DNA from: Gammaproteobacteria bacterium RIFCSPHIGHO2_12_FULL_35_23
Lineage (GTDB): Bacteria; Pseudomonadota; Gammaproteobacteria; UBA12402
Reading direction: 5' to 3'
DNA: 64,000 nt
NCBI GenBank assembly: GCA_001801465.1
Contig: MGXT01000008.1
Coordinates: 1 to 64,000 of the forward strand
The notes below the pieces were generated by a model. The model did not search any database. It saw nothing but the letters and a program-made list of their open reading frames with translations, and was not told the origin of the DNA. A program made the position numbers and the translations under genes. Below are positions 1 to 8,324 of the stretch, piece by piece; position 1 is the first letter of the stretch; each line of letters starts with the position of its first letter.

Positions 1-1
1 C

Positions 2-76
2 GAGTCCAATCTTTTTGAAATGAATAGTCATTATGTACATCCTATAATGACTGAAGAAATTGTGGATGTTGTGTGA
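2..76 (+). CDS. C-terminal end of an unidentified protein (cut by window edge)
   Basis: An open frame enters from the left edge and ends at TGA 74-76, leaving 24 residues that finish MTEEIVDVV. It lies just upstream of the rfbF promoter on the same strand, so it is probably another polysaccharide-locus gene. The fragment is too short to assign a family. No clear intrinsic terminator follows it. An inverted repeat, TGGCGG (87-92) and CCGCCA (116-121), sits just downstream but lacks a T run. Confidence 0.4.
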   Translation, partial: ESNLFEMNSHYVHPIMTEEIVDVV

Positions 77-123
77 ACCTAGAAAGTGGCGGCAAAACGC
101 AGCTTCCGTACCTTACCGCCATA

Positions 124-152
124 TTGACTTAGGTTGCTTGTAAGCTAAGAAT
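124..152 (+). promoter_or_regulatory. Putative sigma70 promoter for rfbF
   Basis: TTGACT at 124-129 matches the -35 consensus at five of six positions. After a 17-base spacer, AAGAAT at 147-152 matches the -10 consensus at four of six. It lies about 45 bases before the rfbF start, in the gap after the upstream partial gene. Read by eye only. Confidence 0.45.
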
Positions 153-197
153 TTTATCGCTAAACTTAGTATCCATTGCAATTGGTTGGAGCAAAAA

Positions 198-977
198 ATG
201 AAGGTTGTGATTTTGTGTGGTGGTCAAGGAACAAGAATACGTAGCGTTTCTGAACATTTGCCTAAACCTATGATTGAAATTGGTGGCCGGCCTATTCTTT
301 GGCATATCATGAAATATTATGCCTATTGGGAGTTTAAAAATTTTATTTTATGCTTAGGCTATAAAAGTGAAATTATCAAAAATTTTTTTTTGAACTATCG
401 TTATTATATCCATGATTTTACTTTATCTTTATCATCTTCAGCAGTGAAATATCATACCCACGATCGCAATGATGATTGGCAAATAACACTTGCTGAAACA
501 GGATTAGACAGCATGACCGGCGCTAGGGTTAAAAAAATAAAATCTTATCTTGGCAAAGATAAATACTTTTTACTTACTTATGGAGATGGGGTTGGTAATA
601 TTAACCTAAAAGAACTTGTGAAATTTCATCAGCGACATGGAAAAATTATGACTGTCACGGGCGTGAGGCCACCCGGAAGATTTGGTGAACTGGTTTCAAA
701 TAAGACTAATACAGTGATTGAATTTAATGAAAAGCCACAGGTTGCTAGCGGATTAATTTCAGGTGGTTTTTTTGTTTGTGATCAAAGAATATTTGATTAT
801 TTAAATGACCAAGAGGATTTAGTTTTTGAAGAAGGTCCTATGAAATCACTGGTTAGAGATAAACAATTAATGGTTTATCAACACGAAGATTTTTGGCAGC
901 CTATGGATACTTATAGAGATTTTCAGTTTTTAAATAAGTTAGTTGAAACTAAAAAGGCTCCTTGGATGATATGGTAA
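198..977 (+). CDS. rfbF: Glucose-1-phosphate cytidylyltransferase
   Basis: Makes CDP-glucose from CTP and glucose 1-phosphate, the first step of the CDP-deoxysugar branch. The N-terminus carries the sugar nucleotidyltransferase signature LCGGQGTRI (about residues 6-14) and a KPM motif near residue 23. YGDGVGNIN near residue 130 fits the metal-binding Asp region. At 259 residues it matches the usual RfbF length of about 257. The frame is open from a TTG at 186, but the ATG at 198 is preceded by TTGGAG at good spacing and gives the canonical MKVVILCGG start, so 198 was chosen. rfbG lies two genes downstream, supporting the CDP-glucose assignment over other nucleotidyltransferases. Confidence 0.93.
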   Translation: MKVVILCGGQGTRIRSVSEHLPKPMIEIGGRPILWHIMKYYAYWEFKNFILCLGYKSEIIKNFFLNYRYYIHDFTLSLSSSAVKYHTHDRNDDWQITLAETGLDSMTGARVKKIKSYLGKDKYFLLTYGDGVGNINLKELVKFHQRHGKIMTVTGVRPPGRFGELVSNKTNTVIEFNEKPQVASGLISGGFFVCDQRIFDYLNDQEDLVFEEGPMKSLVRDKQLMVYQHEDFWQPMDTYRDFQFLNKLVETKKAPWMIW

Positions 978-981
978 GTTC

Positions 982-1953
982 ATGATGAAGATATTAATCA
1001 CGGGTGGAAAAGGTTATCTAGGTAGTGCGATCGCAAAAAACCTACAAGAAGGCCATAGAGAAAGAACAATAATTATTGGTAGCCATAGTTCCAAAGAGGC
1101 ATTATTTGAAAACCCAAAAAATTTTACTTATAGACAGTTTAGTTTTTCAAATCAAGAATCTTTATTAACCTTATGTGAAAAGGTTGATGTTATTTTACAC
1201 CTTGCTGCTTTAGATGAAACACAAACTGAATTAAATCCAGAGAATGCTTTACACGTTAATAGTCTGGGAACTTTTAATCTACTCGAGGCAGCCAAATTAA
1301 AAGGGGTCAAAAAGTTTTTTTATTTTTCAACTGCTCATGTCTATGGCTCTCCTTTGGAGGGGTATTTAACTGAAGAAGCTATCCCAAGGCCAGTTTCACA
1401 CTATGCATTAACCCATAAGTTTGCCGAAGACTATGTGCTAAGCAATAATTATAAAACACTTAATCCAAAAGTAACGGTGTTTAGACTTTCAAATGGAATT
1501 GGTGCACCAGGTAATTTAAATAATGAACGTTGGACATTAGTTGTGAATGATTTATGTAACCAAGCAATAACAAAAAAAGAAATGTTATTGAAATCCTCTG
1601 GTAAACAGTATAGAGATTTTGTTACTTTAGCAGATATTAATAAAGTCATCGCTTATTTTATTGAGGCAGAACCCTCGCCAAAAATCACGGGTCTTTTTAA
1701 TGTTGGCAGCGGAGTTAGTATGCAAATTTGTGAAATAGCAGCGTTAATACAGGAACGCTGTAAAGACAATTTTAATTTTACGCCAGAATTAATTATTCCT
1801 AAAACGCAATCAGCAGAGGATTTTAAACCTTTGAATTATTCTATTCAAAAATTAATTAATTTAGGCATTAAACCAGAAAATAATTTTAAAAAAGCAATTG
1901 ATGAAACGTTATTTTTTTGTAATAAGGTAGTTAAAAAAGAATATGCTTATTAA
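982..1953 (+). CDS. NAD(P)-dependent epimerase/dehydratase (extended SDR)
   Basis: Extended short-chain dehydrogenase of 323 residues with an N-terminal Rossmann glycine motif, ITGGKGYLGSA. It probably modifies a CDP-4-keto-6-deoxyhexose, because it sits between rfbF and rfbG. STAHVYG supplies the catalytic Ser/Thr segment. The active-site tyrosine is followed by YALTHKFAE, so His occupies the position of the usual YxxxK lysine and Lys is one residue later. The gene starts 4 bases after rfbF and overlaps the next gene by 11 bases, indicating an operon. A second ATG at 985 is an alternative start. The precise sugar product cannot be read from sequence. Confidence 0.8.
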   Translation: MMKILITGGKGYLGSAIAKNLQEGHRERTIIIGSHSSKEALFENPKNFTYRQFSFSNQESLLTLCEKVDVILHLAALDETQTELNPENALHVNSLGTFNLLEAAKLKGVKKFFYFSTAHVYGSPLEGYLTEEAIPRPVSHYALTHKFAEDYVLSNNYKTLNPKVTVFRLSNGIGAPGNLNNERWTLVVNDLCNQAITKKEMLLKSSGKQYRDFVTLADINKVIAYFIEAEPSPKITGLFNVGSGVSMQICEIAALIQERCKDNFNFTPELIIPKTQSAEDFKPLNYSIQKLINLGIKPENNFKKAIDETLFFCNKVVKKEYAY

Positions 1954-2860
1954 AAATGAATTAGTTTCAATTATTATTCCTACCTATAATCAGGCGGGTT
2001 ATTTAGAGGAGTGTCTTAACTCTATTTTAAGACAAACTTACTCCTGTTGGGAAGCAATTATTATTAATAATAACTCAACAGATAACACTTTAGAGGTAAT
2101 AAAAAAATTTTCAGATGAGCGTATAAAAGTTTTAAATTTTTCCAATCATGGGATTATTGCAGCATCAAGAAATTATGGTGTACAGCATGCTAAGGGTAAA
2201 AGCATAGCGTTTTTAGATTCAGATGATTTATGGGATCCATACAAAATTGAAAAATACATGGATATTTTTTTAAAAAAGCAAGTCGATTTAATCTGTAGTG
2301 ATGTGATATTATTTAATAATACGGAAAAAAAAAGACGGTATACTTCTTCTAATAAATTTTCTTATTCTTATCTTTTGTACCATACAAATAAAATCGTTAC
2401 CTCTTCAGTAATGCTTAAAAAGCAAGTTTTTTTAGAAGCTAATGGATTTAATGAAAATAGTAATCTGGTAACTTGTGAGGATTATGACTTGTGGTTAAGA
2501 TTGGCTTATCTAAAAAAATCTTTTTACAGTATACACTTGCCTTTAACTTATTATCGAGTTAATGAAGCTGGAGCATCCAGAAATTATCAGAATCATCTTT
2601 TGGCTACGTTAAATTTATTGGCACTTCATCACAAAAAATTTATAAAAAATTCCTTCTTAAACGATTTAAGAATGCGATCAAGAATTAGTATTGCTTTAAG
2701 AGGAGCTGGATACACGTGTTTTAAAAGTGGAGATTGGAATAATGCAATCCAATATTTTTTGAAAGCAATGAAAAAAAACTTTTTTTCATATAAAGTTTGG
2801 GTTGCATTAAGTATTGTTTATTTATATAAGATAAATTTTTTTAAAAAAGCTGAAGGTTAG
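1943..2860 (+). CDS. Family 2 glycosyltransferase
   Basis: Inverting GT-A glycosyltransferase of 305 residues, expected to add a sugar to the lipid-linked repeat unit at the cytoplasmic face. The N-terminus VSIIIPTYNQAGYLEECL is the classic GT2 nucleotide-binding start, and AFLDSDDLWDP near residues 89-99 provides the DxD-type motif. The C-terminal third is basic and hydrophobic without a clear transmembrane helix. It overlaps the preceding SDR by 11 bases and ends 1 base before rfbG, so translation is probably coupled. Donor and acceptor are unknown; proximity suggests the CDP-deoxysugar. Confidence 0.88.
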   Translation: MLIKNELVSIIIPTYNQAGYLEECLNSILRQTYSCWEAIIINNNSTDNTLEVIKKFSDERIKVLNFSNHGIIAASRNYGVQHAKGKSIAFLDSDDLWDPYKIEKYMDIFLKKQVDLICSDVILFNNTEKKRRYTSSNKFSYSYLLYHTNKIVTSSVMLKKQVFLEANGFNENSNLVTCEDYDLWLRLAYLKKSFYSIHLPLTYYRVNEAGASRNYQNHLLATLNLLALHHKKFIKNSFLNDLRMRSRISIALRGAGYTCFKSGDWNNAIQYFLKAMKKNFFSYKVWVALSIVYLYKINFFKKAEG

Positions 2861-2861
2861 T

Positions 2862-3950
2862 ATGTTTGAAAATTGCTATAAAGGTAAAAGAGTATTAATT
2901 ACAGGTCATACTGGCTTTAAAGGAGCCTGGTTAACATTATGGTTATTGCAGCTTGGTGCTAAAGTTTATGGTGTTTCCAAGGATATCCCAAGCAATCCCT
3001 CGTTATTTGAAGTTCTAAACTTGTCTAAGCTTATGGAAAAAAACTACCAAGTTGATATAGGTGACAAAGAAACTTTGTTACAAGTGTTTGCCGAAGTAAG
3101 GCCTGAATTTGTTTTTCATTTAGCAGCTCAACCAATTGTTTCTTTATCCTATCAGAGCCCGGTTGAAACAATTTTCACCAATGTTATGGGTACCGTTCAT
3201 GTATTAGAAGCTTTAAGGCAATCTAAAAATTTATGCATAGGAGTCATTATAACCAGTGATAAGTGTTATGATAATGTAGAGTGGTGTTGGGGCTATAAAG
3301 AAACTGATACCTTGGGTGGAAAAGATATTTATAGTGGTTCTAAAGGTGCAGCTGAATTAATTTTTAAGTCTTATTATCATAGCTATTTTAAAAATCAAGA
3401 TATAGTTAGAATTGCAAGTGCAAGAGCTGGAAATGTTATTGGTGGTGGGGATTGGGCTGTTGATAGAGTAATTCCAGATTGTATACGTAAGTGGTCAGCG
3501 AAACAAAAAGTAGAAATTCGCCAACCTCAAGCAACACGGCCATGGCAGCACGTTTTAGAACCCTTAAGTGGATATTTAAATTTAGGCTTAAGTTTGTTTT
3601 TAGGCAAATCTTTTGGTGAATCATTTAATTTTGGTCCAAATTCAAATGAAACTTATACAGTGCTTGAATTAGTAAATCAATTGAAAAGTTTTTGGCACGA
3701 ATTGGTGGATATAGCTATAGGAACCGATTTATCTTTTCATGAGGCAGGATTGTTGAAGCTAAATTGTGATAAAGCACGAGCTTATTTGAATTGGCAGCCA
3801 ACCTTAAGCTTCTCGGAAACTATGGCCATGACAGGTGAGTGGTATTCGGCATTTTATTCTCACAATACAGATATTAATAAGATCACTATTACTCAAATTG
3901 AGGCATACGTTAACAAGGCTAGTAATTTAAATAGAAATTGGAGCAGGTGA
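2862..3950 (+). CDS. rfbG: CDP-glucose 4,6-dehydratase
   Basis: Converts CDP-glucose to CDP-4-keto-6-deoxyglucose. The N-terminus has the family-typical GHTGFKGAWLTLWLLQLG, and the active-site Tyr-x3-Lys is in DIYSGSKGAAEL. The 362-residue length is normal for RfbG. It lies in an operon with rfbF. Its stop TGA (3948-3950) overlaps the ATG of the next gene by one base. No RfbH (C-3 dehydratase) or abequose/paratose synthase is visible in this window, so the pathway either stops at a 6-deoxyhexose or uses the SDR at 982-1953 and the cupin at 3950. Confidence 0.92.
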   Translation: MFENCYKGKRVLITGHTGFKGAWLTLWLLQLGAKVYGVSKDIPSNPSLFEVLNLSKLMEKNYQVDIGDKETLLQVFAEVRPEFVFHLAAQPIVSLSYQSPVETIFTNVMGTVHVLEALRQSKNLCIGVIITSDKCYDNVEWCWGYKETDTLGGKDIYSGSKGAAELIFKSYYHSYFKNQDIVRIASARAGNVIGGGDWAVDRVIPDCIRKWSAKQKVEIRQPQATRPWQHVLEPLSGYLNLGLSLFLGKSFGESFNFGPNSNETYTVLELVNQLKSFWHELVDIAIGTDLSFHEAGLLKLNCDKARAYLNWQPTLSFSETMAMTGEWYSAFYSHNTDINKITITQIEAYVNKASNLNRNWSR

Positions 3951-4357
3951 TGGAGAAAATAATATTAACCCCGTTAAAAATTATTTCTCATCCACTTGGA
4001 GATCTATACCATATTCTGAAGTCACACGAAGAAAGTTTTATAAAATTTGGTGAGGCTTATTTTTCAACTATAGAGAAAGGGGCAATTAAGGGGTGGAAAA
4101 AACATTTAAAAATGACTTTGAATTTAGTTGTACCTCAGGGTAAGGTACGATTTGTAATAGTAGATGAAAACACTAAGCAATTTAATGAAGTGATTTTATC
4201 ATTAGAAAATTATCAACGATTAACAGTTTCACCAGGATTGTGGGTTGCATTTCAGGGACTAGAAAAAAATAATTTAATATTAAATATTGCTGATCTTGCG
4301 CATGACCCAGCAGAAGTTATAAGGGCAGAGCTTGATCATTTTCCTTATTCCTGGTAG
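3950..4357 (+). CDS. RmlC-like cupin (dTDP-4-dehydrorhamnose 3,5-epimerase-related)
   Basis: A 135-residue cupin resembling the RmlC/WxcM sugar-epimerase group. The recognisable pattern is a Gly-x-x-Lys-Gly turn, then a beta-rich stretch with VPQGKVRFVIVD, then LSLENYQRLTVSPGLWVAFQGL. It may epimerise or isomerise the 4-keto sugar made by RfbF/RfbG. The segment corresponding to the RmlC RGLH motif reads KGWKKH, so the catalytic His is shifted or absent. The frame is open from TTG 3938, but ATG 3950 follows GGAGCAGG and overlaps the rfbG stop (TGATG), so 3950 was chosen. Its 3' end overlaps the convergent glycosyltransferase by 41 bases. Confidence 0.65.
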   Translation: MEKIILTPLKIISHPLGDLYHILKSHEESFIKFGEAYFSTIEKGAIKGWKKHLKMTLNLVVPQGKVRFVIVDENTKQFNEVILSLENYQRLTVSPGLWVAFQGLEKNNLILNIADLAHDPAEVIRAELDHFPYSW

Positions 4358-5486
4358 ATGTTTCTAGCCCCTTGTTAGTGGCAATAATAGTTTGTAGCAC
4401 TTGTCGCAAATTTTTTTCAAAATGTTCAGTTTTGAATTTTTGTTGAAATCTTTGCTGCCCAGCCTTGCCTAATTTTTCTCTCAATGCTGGATTTTCAATA
4501 AGCAAGATCAATTTTTCAGTTAAATCAGCAACATTATTCTTAGCAACAAGAAAGCCGGTGATGTTGTCTACAACGATATCAGGAATTCCGCCCTCAATTG
4601 TGGAAATAATAGGTAGAGAGAATTGCATAGCTTCGAGTAATACTAAAGGGAAGTTGTCGTTTAATGTGGGATGAATAAAAATATCTGCTTCACTAAAATA
4701 AGGATATTTTTTTTCACCGTAGGCAGCACCACGGAGAGTTATATACTGATTAAGCTGTAATTTATCGATACGGGAACAAATTTTTTTAATTTCATTGTTA
4801 TCCATTGTACCACCTACAATGTTTAAATGAAAAAAATGAGTCTTAGTCTTTATTTTAGCTATGCTATCAATAAGAATGTATAAGCCTTTACTTGGCATTA
4901 AAGTTGATAAAAACAAAAGATTAACAACCGTATTATTTTTATGGGTTGGTAGCATATTAATGCTGTCAATGCCGTTTTCAACATAATAAAGATTGGTATT
5001 TTTTAAAGATAAATTATCGCATTCGTTTTGCATTACTTGCTTAGAGATAAAGATTAAACTGGTGTTGTTAAAAGCTAATTGGTAAAGAACTCGATAAAAA
5101 ATAGATTTTGATTTTTCAGCAATACCTTTGCCATGAAAATGTAAAATTAATTTTTTTTTAAAAATTTTAATAAGAAAAATTAAACACCAATCGCGAAAGA
5201 AAGCAACTCCTGTACAGTTACAGGTAAAATAAATATAGGTTGGTTTAAATTTAATAAAAGTAGTAATTAATTTAATACTTAAACTAATTAATTTGGTGAA
5301 CTTGGTTGGTGAAATTTTGCCAATTTGTTTTAAATCATTTACAAAATTAATAGGAATCAAGCTTTTTTGTAAACCCGCATTTATTATTGTGCTATCAAAT
5401 ATTTTCTTATTAATAACAGCAGCACCATGAGAAGGTGGGGGTATTTGCATAAGATAAGTTATTTTATTTTCTATCTGTTGCTTCAT
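4317..5486 (-). CDS. GT4-type (GT-B fold) glycosyltransferase
   Basis: Retaining glycosyltransferase of 389 residues. The N-terminal half binds the acceptor and contains HFHGKGIAEKSKS. The C-terminal half is a Glycos_transf_1 domain with LLFLSTLMPSKGLYILI and NDNFPLVLLEAMQFSLPI. In the usual E-x7-E motif the first Glu is replaced by Asn or Asp here. It is the last gene of a leftward block: its ATG overlaps the end of the upstream polymerase/ligase-like gene by 23 bases, so the two are probably coupled. Donor sugar unknown. Confidence 0.85.
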   Translation of the reverse strand: MKQQIENKITYLMQIPPPSHGAAVINKKIFDSTIINAGLQKSLIPINFVNDLKQIGKISPTKFTKLISLSIKLITTFIKFKPTYIYFTCNCTGVAFFRDWCLIFLIKIFKKKLILHFHGKGIAEKSKSIFYRVLYQLAFNNTSLIFISKQVMQNECDNLSLKNTNLYYVENGIDSINMLPTHKNNTVVNLLFLSTLMPSKGLYILIDSIAKIKTKTHFFHLNIVGGTMDNNEIKKICSRIDKLQLNQYITLRGAAYGEKKYPYFSEADIFIHPTLNDNFPLVLLEAMQFSLPIISTIEGGIPDIVVDNITGFLVAKNNVADLTEKLILLIENPALREKLGKAGQQRFQQKFKTEHFEKNLRQVLQTIIATNKGLETSTRNKENDQALPL

Positions 5487-6690
5487 TTTTTTTGTCTTGC
5501 TTTAAGCTTTGATAGAGCATCCCTAAAAAAATCCAAAATGTCCCTGCATAAAGAGGGCTGGCAATCACGACATTAAAAGAAGCACCGATAACAATTAGCA
5601 CAAATGAAAAAAAGCAACCTTGCGATAAATTACTTATTTTGTTAAGGCGTATTTTATTAAATAGAGTAAGGATTATTATGAATAAAGGAAGAACGCCAAC
5701 AACACCTAAACGAACAATTGAGTAAACAAGAAAATTATGAGTGCCTAGCGTATACATAAAGTAATGATCATTGTAGTCATTTGTGCTGGCTATGAATTGG
5801 GCATTTGGATCATTGATGTTGAATAAAGGACTACCAAAGCCAAGACCAAAAAATAAATGGTTAGGCAATTGATTGGCTAATTCATAGGCCCAGAACATAA
5901 ATCGCCACCAGGAATTATTATTGATAAAATGAGGCAGCGCATGAAAACCAAGACTATAATTATAAAAACTATTGAAATAGAAATATAATATGAAAAAGAA
6001 GATATAAAAAAATAATATAAGCAATGCAATAAAAATGGGATGAAATAGAATAGTTTTTAAGCGCTTATTTGCTAATACAATATAGCAAAAGGCAAAGGCA
6101 AAAAGCATAGGAATAAGAGTAAATTCATGTTTTAATAAAATTATAGCTGTAATGCCTAGAAAAATTAAGATGAACTTAAATTGATATCTTCTAAGTAATA
6201 AAGGTATTAAAGAAGGTGAGGAGATAGTATTTCCCAATATAATGGCAATGATTGATAAAGGGATGGCAATTTTATCTAAAAAGTCTGTTAAAAGAATATT
6301 CTTATGTTGTTTAATGAATTCTGCGCCTAAGAAAAAGCCGAACATAGAATACCAAAGCACCAGTGTTCTTAAATAACCATAAAAGCTATCCGTGTTAAAT
6401 AAACTGATACCGGCACGTATTATACCGTACACAATTAAAAAATTGATTGCTAATAATATAATATTATTGTTTACCTCCCAAAAGTAGTTGATATTACGTA
6501 AATAAAAATATAAGCCAAATAAAGAAAATATTTCATTGATTAAAATTAGCTTTTCTAAAGGAAAGGCTAAGTTAATGATAAAAAGAACAAGCAGAATATT
6601 AACTGAAATGAAAAATACCTTTTTTTCTAGAGGTGAAGCGGTTAATTTTGAAATAGGATGCTTCAATAAAAGCAGAGCACGATTAAACAT
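5464..6690 (-). CDS. O-antigen polymerase/ligase-like membrane protein
   Basis: Polytopic inner-membrane protein of 408 residues with roughly ten hydrophobic helices. A large periplasmic loop near residues 250-330 is followed by THNFLVYSIVRLGVVGVLP. That layout and the HN-x(n)-G-x-x-G pattern are typical of the Wzy/WaaL superfamily. It could polymerise repeat units or ligate polymer to lipid A-core. The neighbouring gene at 6893-8122 has the same fold, so one may be Wzy and the other WaaL. The start ATG has a good ribosome site (GAGG, 7 bases upstream). Sequence alone does not separate the two roles. Confidence 0.75.
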   Translation of the reverse strand: MFNRALLLLKHPISKLTASPLEKKVFFISVNILLVLFIINLAFPLEKLILINEIFSLFGLYFYLRNINYFWEVNNNIILLAINFLIVYGIIRAGISLFNTDSFYGYLRTLVLWYSMFGFFLGAEFIKQHKNILLTDFLDKIAIPLSIIAIILGNTISSPSLIPLLLRRYQFKFILIFLGITAIILLKHEFTLIPMLFAFAFCYIVLANKRLKTILFHPIFIALLILFFYIFFFILYFYFNSFYNYSLGFHALPHFINNNSWWRFMFWAYELANQLPNHLFFGLGFGSPLFNINDPNAQFIASTNDYNDHYFMYTLGTHNFLVYSIVRLGVVGVLPLFIIILTLFNKIRLNKISNLSQGCFFSFVLIVIGASFNVVIASPLYAGTFWIFLGMLYQSLKQDKKNEATDRK

Positions 6691-6790
6691 TTATTTACCT
6701 CAACAGAATCATCTATTAATTTTAATCAAGGGGATCTTTTTAATATCAATTAATTAAGCTATTTTTTTTAATGATATCTATGATTACAGA

Positions 6791-6826
6791 AAATTTTACA
6801 ACTAGCAAAAATTAGTTGTAAAATTT
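6791..6826 (-). terminator. Perfect 14-bp inverted repeat, terminator-like hairpin
   Basis: AAATTTTACAACTA (6791-6804) and its exact reverse complement (6813-6826) flank an 8-base loop. It lies in the 202-base gap between the two leftward O-antigen polymerase/ligase-like genes, just past the 3' end of the 6893-8122 gene. On the minus strand the stem ends in AAATTTT with only a short U run, so it may be a weak terminator, a transcript-stabilising hairpin or an operator for the downstream gene. Confidence 0.5.
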
Positions 6827-6892
6827 ATTAAAGTCAAAATTTGCTCACCACACTAAAAATGATGGGAGCAAAAAGTTAGGGGTTAAATGTAA

Positions 6893-8122
6893 TTAAAATT
6901 GCTTAGTACTATATTTTTTAGAGAGAAAATACAAAAAGATATAAAGGAAATAATGTGTGCTTAGCTGTTCGTTTAAATAAGACTCAACAGAAGCTTGTAA
7001 TAGCAGCGAAATCATAGCTAGTAGTAAAAATAATTGGAAAAAGCTATAACCATTTAAAAACCGTCTTAAAATTAACCATAAGTTACTAAGAATTACTAAC
7101 GAATAAAAAAATAAGCCAATAATACCTGTTTCCAGAAAAGCACTTACATAAGAGCTATGAGCCTTATCATACTGATAACCACATTGATGTAATAATATGT
7201 ATTGATTTCCCAGACCGACTCCAGTAAAAGGATTGTATTGATGAATAAGTAAAGTGATTGACTTTTGCCAAATATCAGTACGACCACCAAGACTGGTCAT
7301 TTGTCCACCCCAGCGCATAATTAAATTATGAAAGTGCGGTAAAAAACTAACATAATAGCTAACAGTTAGTAAAATAACGCTACAAGCTATAAAAATGCCA
7401 GCTAATAAAAATTTATTAGCCGTTTTTTTATTTACTAAATAAGTAATATAAATACTTAATAGTGGAATTAATAAAAAAAGACTAGAAAATAAGCAAGAGC
7501 GACTATTTGAGGCAATAAGCAATGCCATAATGATTGGGGTCAGTAAAAGCGGTAAATAGAAATGGCGGTTAAATCCAGACCAGAAATTGATTAAGCAGAG
7601 AATTAATAAAGTAAATAGAATCCCTGCATTAGGGTTGGGCGCGCCGCTTAAGCCAAGTAACCAATGAGGTGAGTTAACATAAACACTGGAGTTTAAAATA
7701 AAAGCGGGGAAAAAAATAATCATAAGTATTGTCGCTAAAACAAATAAACTACAAACTATGAATAAATATTTATTCATAGCGTTAATAGTTAATTGATTAG
7801 CGCAGGAAATTTGTTGTTTGATAAAAAAATAGATTATCATCAATCCAGCAAGATGAATGATTGATTTTTTTGGGTCTAGTCCAAGTAGTCCGCTAATGAA
7901 TACCACGACAAAAAATAACAACAATAGATATTCAAATAAATCAAAATGCCAGTTTAAAGTCTTTATGCGCCAAAACCTTTGTAAGAAGCAAAAGGCTATG
8001 ACCACAGTCGTAATAACCAAATAACAGGTATAGGTAGAGATGAGTCCTCGACTACTTAAACTAGAAAAAAGTAAAACTACAAAAAAATAGCTTGGTAAAG
8101 CAATGGCTCTAATGTTAAACAA
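6893..8122 (-). CDS. O-antigen ligase/polymerase family membrane protein (Wzy_C)
   Basis: Polytopic membrane protein of 409 residues with about ten helices. The Wzy_C-type signature is GVGLGNQYILLHQ followed by KAHSSYVSAFLETGIIGLF, close to the H-[NS]-x(6)-E-x-G-x-x-G pattern of O-antigen ligases. A periplasmic Arg-rich loop (NSRSC, RWGGQM, GGRTDIW) is also typical. The start is a TTG at 8122 supported by GAAGGAGCAGCC immediately upstream. A TATAAT at 8149-8154 on the minus strand is a plausible -10. It is the better WaaL candidate of the two adjacent paralogues, although this remains unproven. Confidence 0.78.
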   Translation of the reverse strand: MFNIRAIALPSYFFVVLLFSSLSSRGLISTYTCYLVITTVVIAFCFLQRFWRIKTLNWHFDLFEYLLLLFFVVVFISGLLGLDPKKSIIHLAGLMIIYFFIKQQISCANQLTINAMNKYLFIVCSLFVLATILMIIFFPAFILNSSVYVNSPHWLLGLSGAPNPNAGILFTLLILCLINFWSGFNRHFYLPLLLTPIIMALLIASNSRSCLFSSLFLLIPLLSIYITYLVNKKTANKFLLAGIFIACSVILLTVSYYVSFLPHFHNLIMRWGGQMTSLGGRTDIWQKSITLLIHQYNPFTGVGLGNQYILLHQCGYQYDKAHSSYVSAFLETGIIGLFFYSLVILSNLWLILRRFLNGYSFFQLFLLLAMISLLLQASVESYLNEQLSTHYFLYIFLYFLSKKYSTKQF

Positions 8123-8324
8123 GGCTGCTCCTTCAATTAAACCCTTTTATTATAGCTTATTAAAGAATAAAGTCTTTAATTATTATGTAGTTATGCATAT
8201 TTCTAGTGTTCAATATTAGTTAGTTAGCTATTAAAATTAAGAATATATATCAATTTTTTTTAGCTTGTTTTATATTTTGTCTCCAGCAGAGAGCGTTTGA
8301 CTGGTTGTCCGAGGAAAAATTTAC

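Noticed and set aside
77-197. JUMPstart/ops element upstream of the polysaccharide genes
   Set aside because: GGCGGCAAAACGC resembles ops only in the first bases; the GGCGGTAGCGT core is absent here and in front of the other operons.
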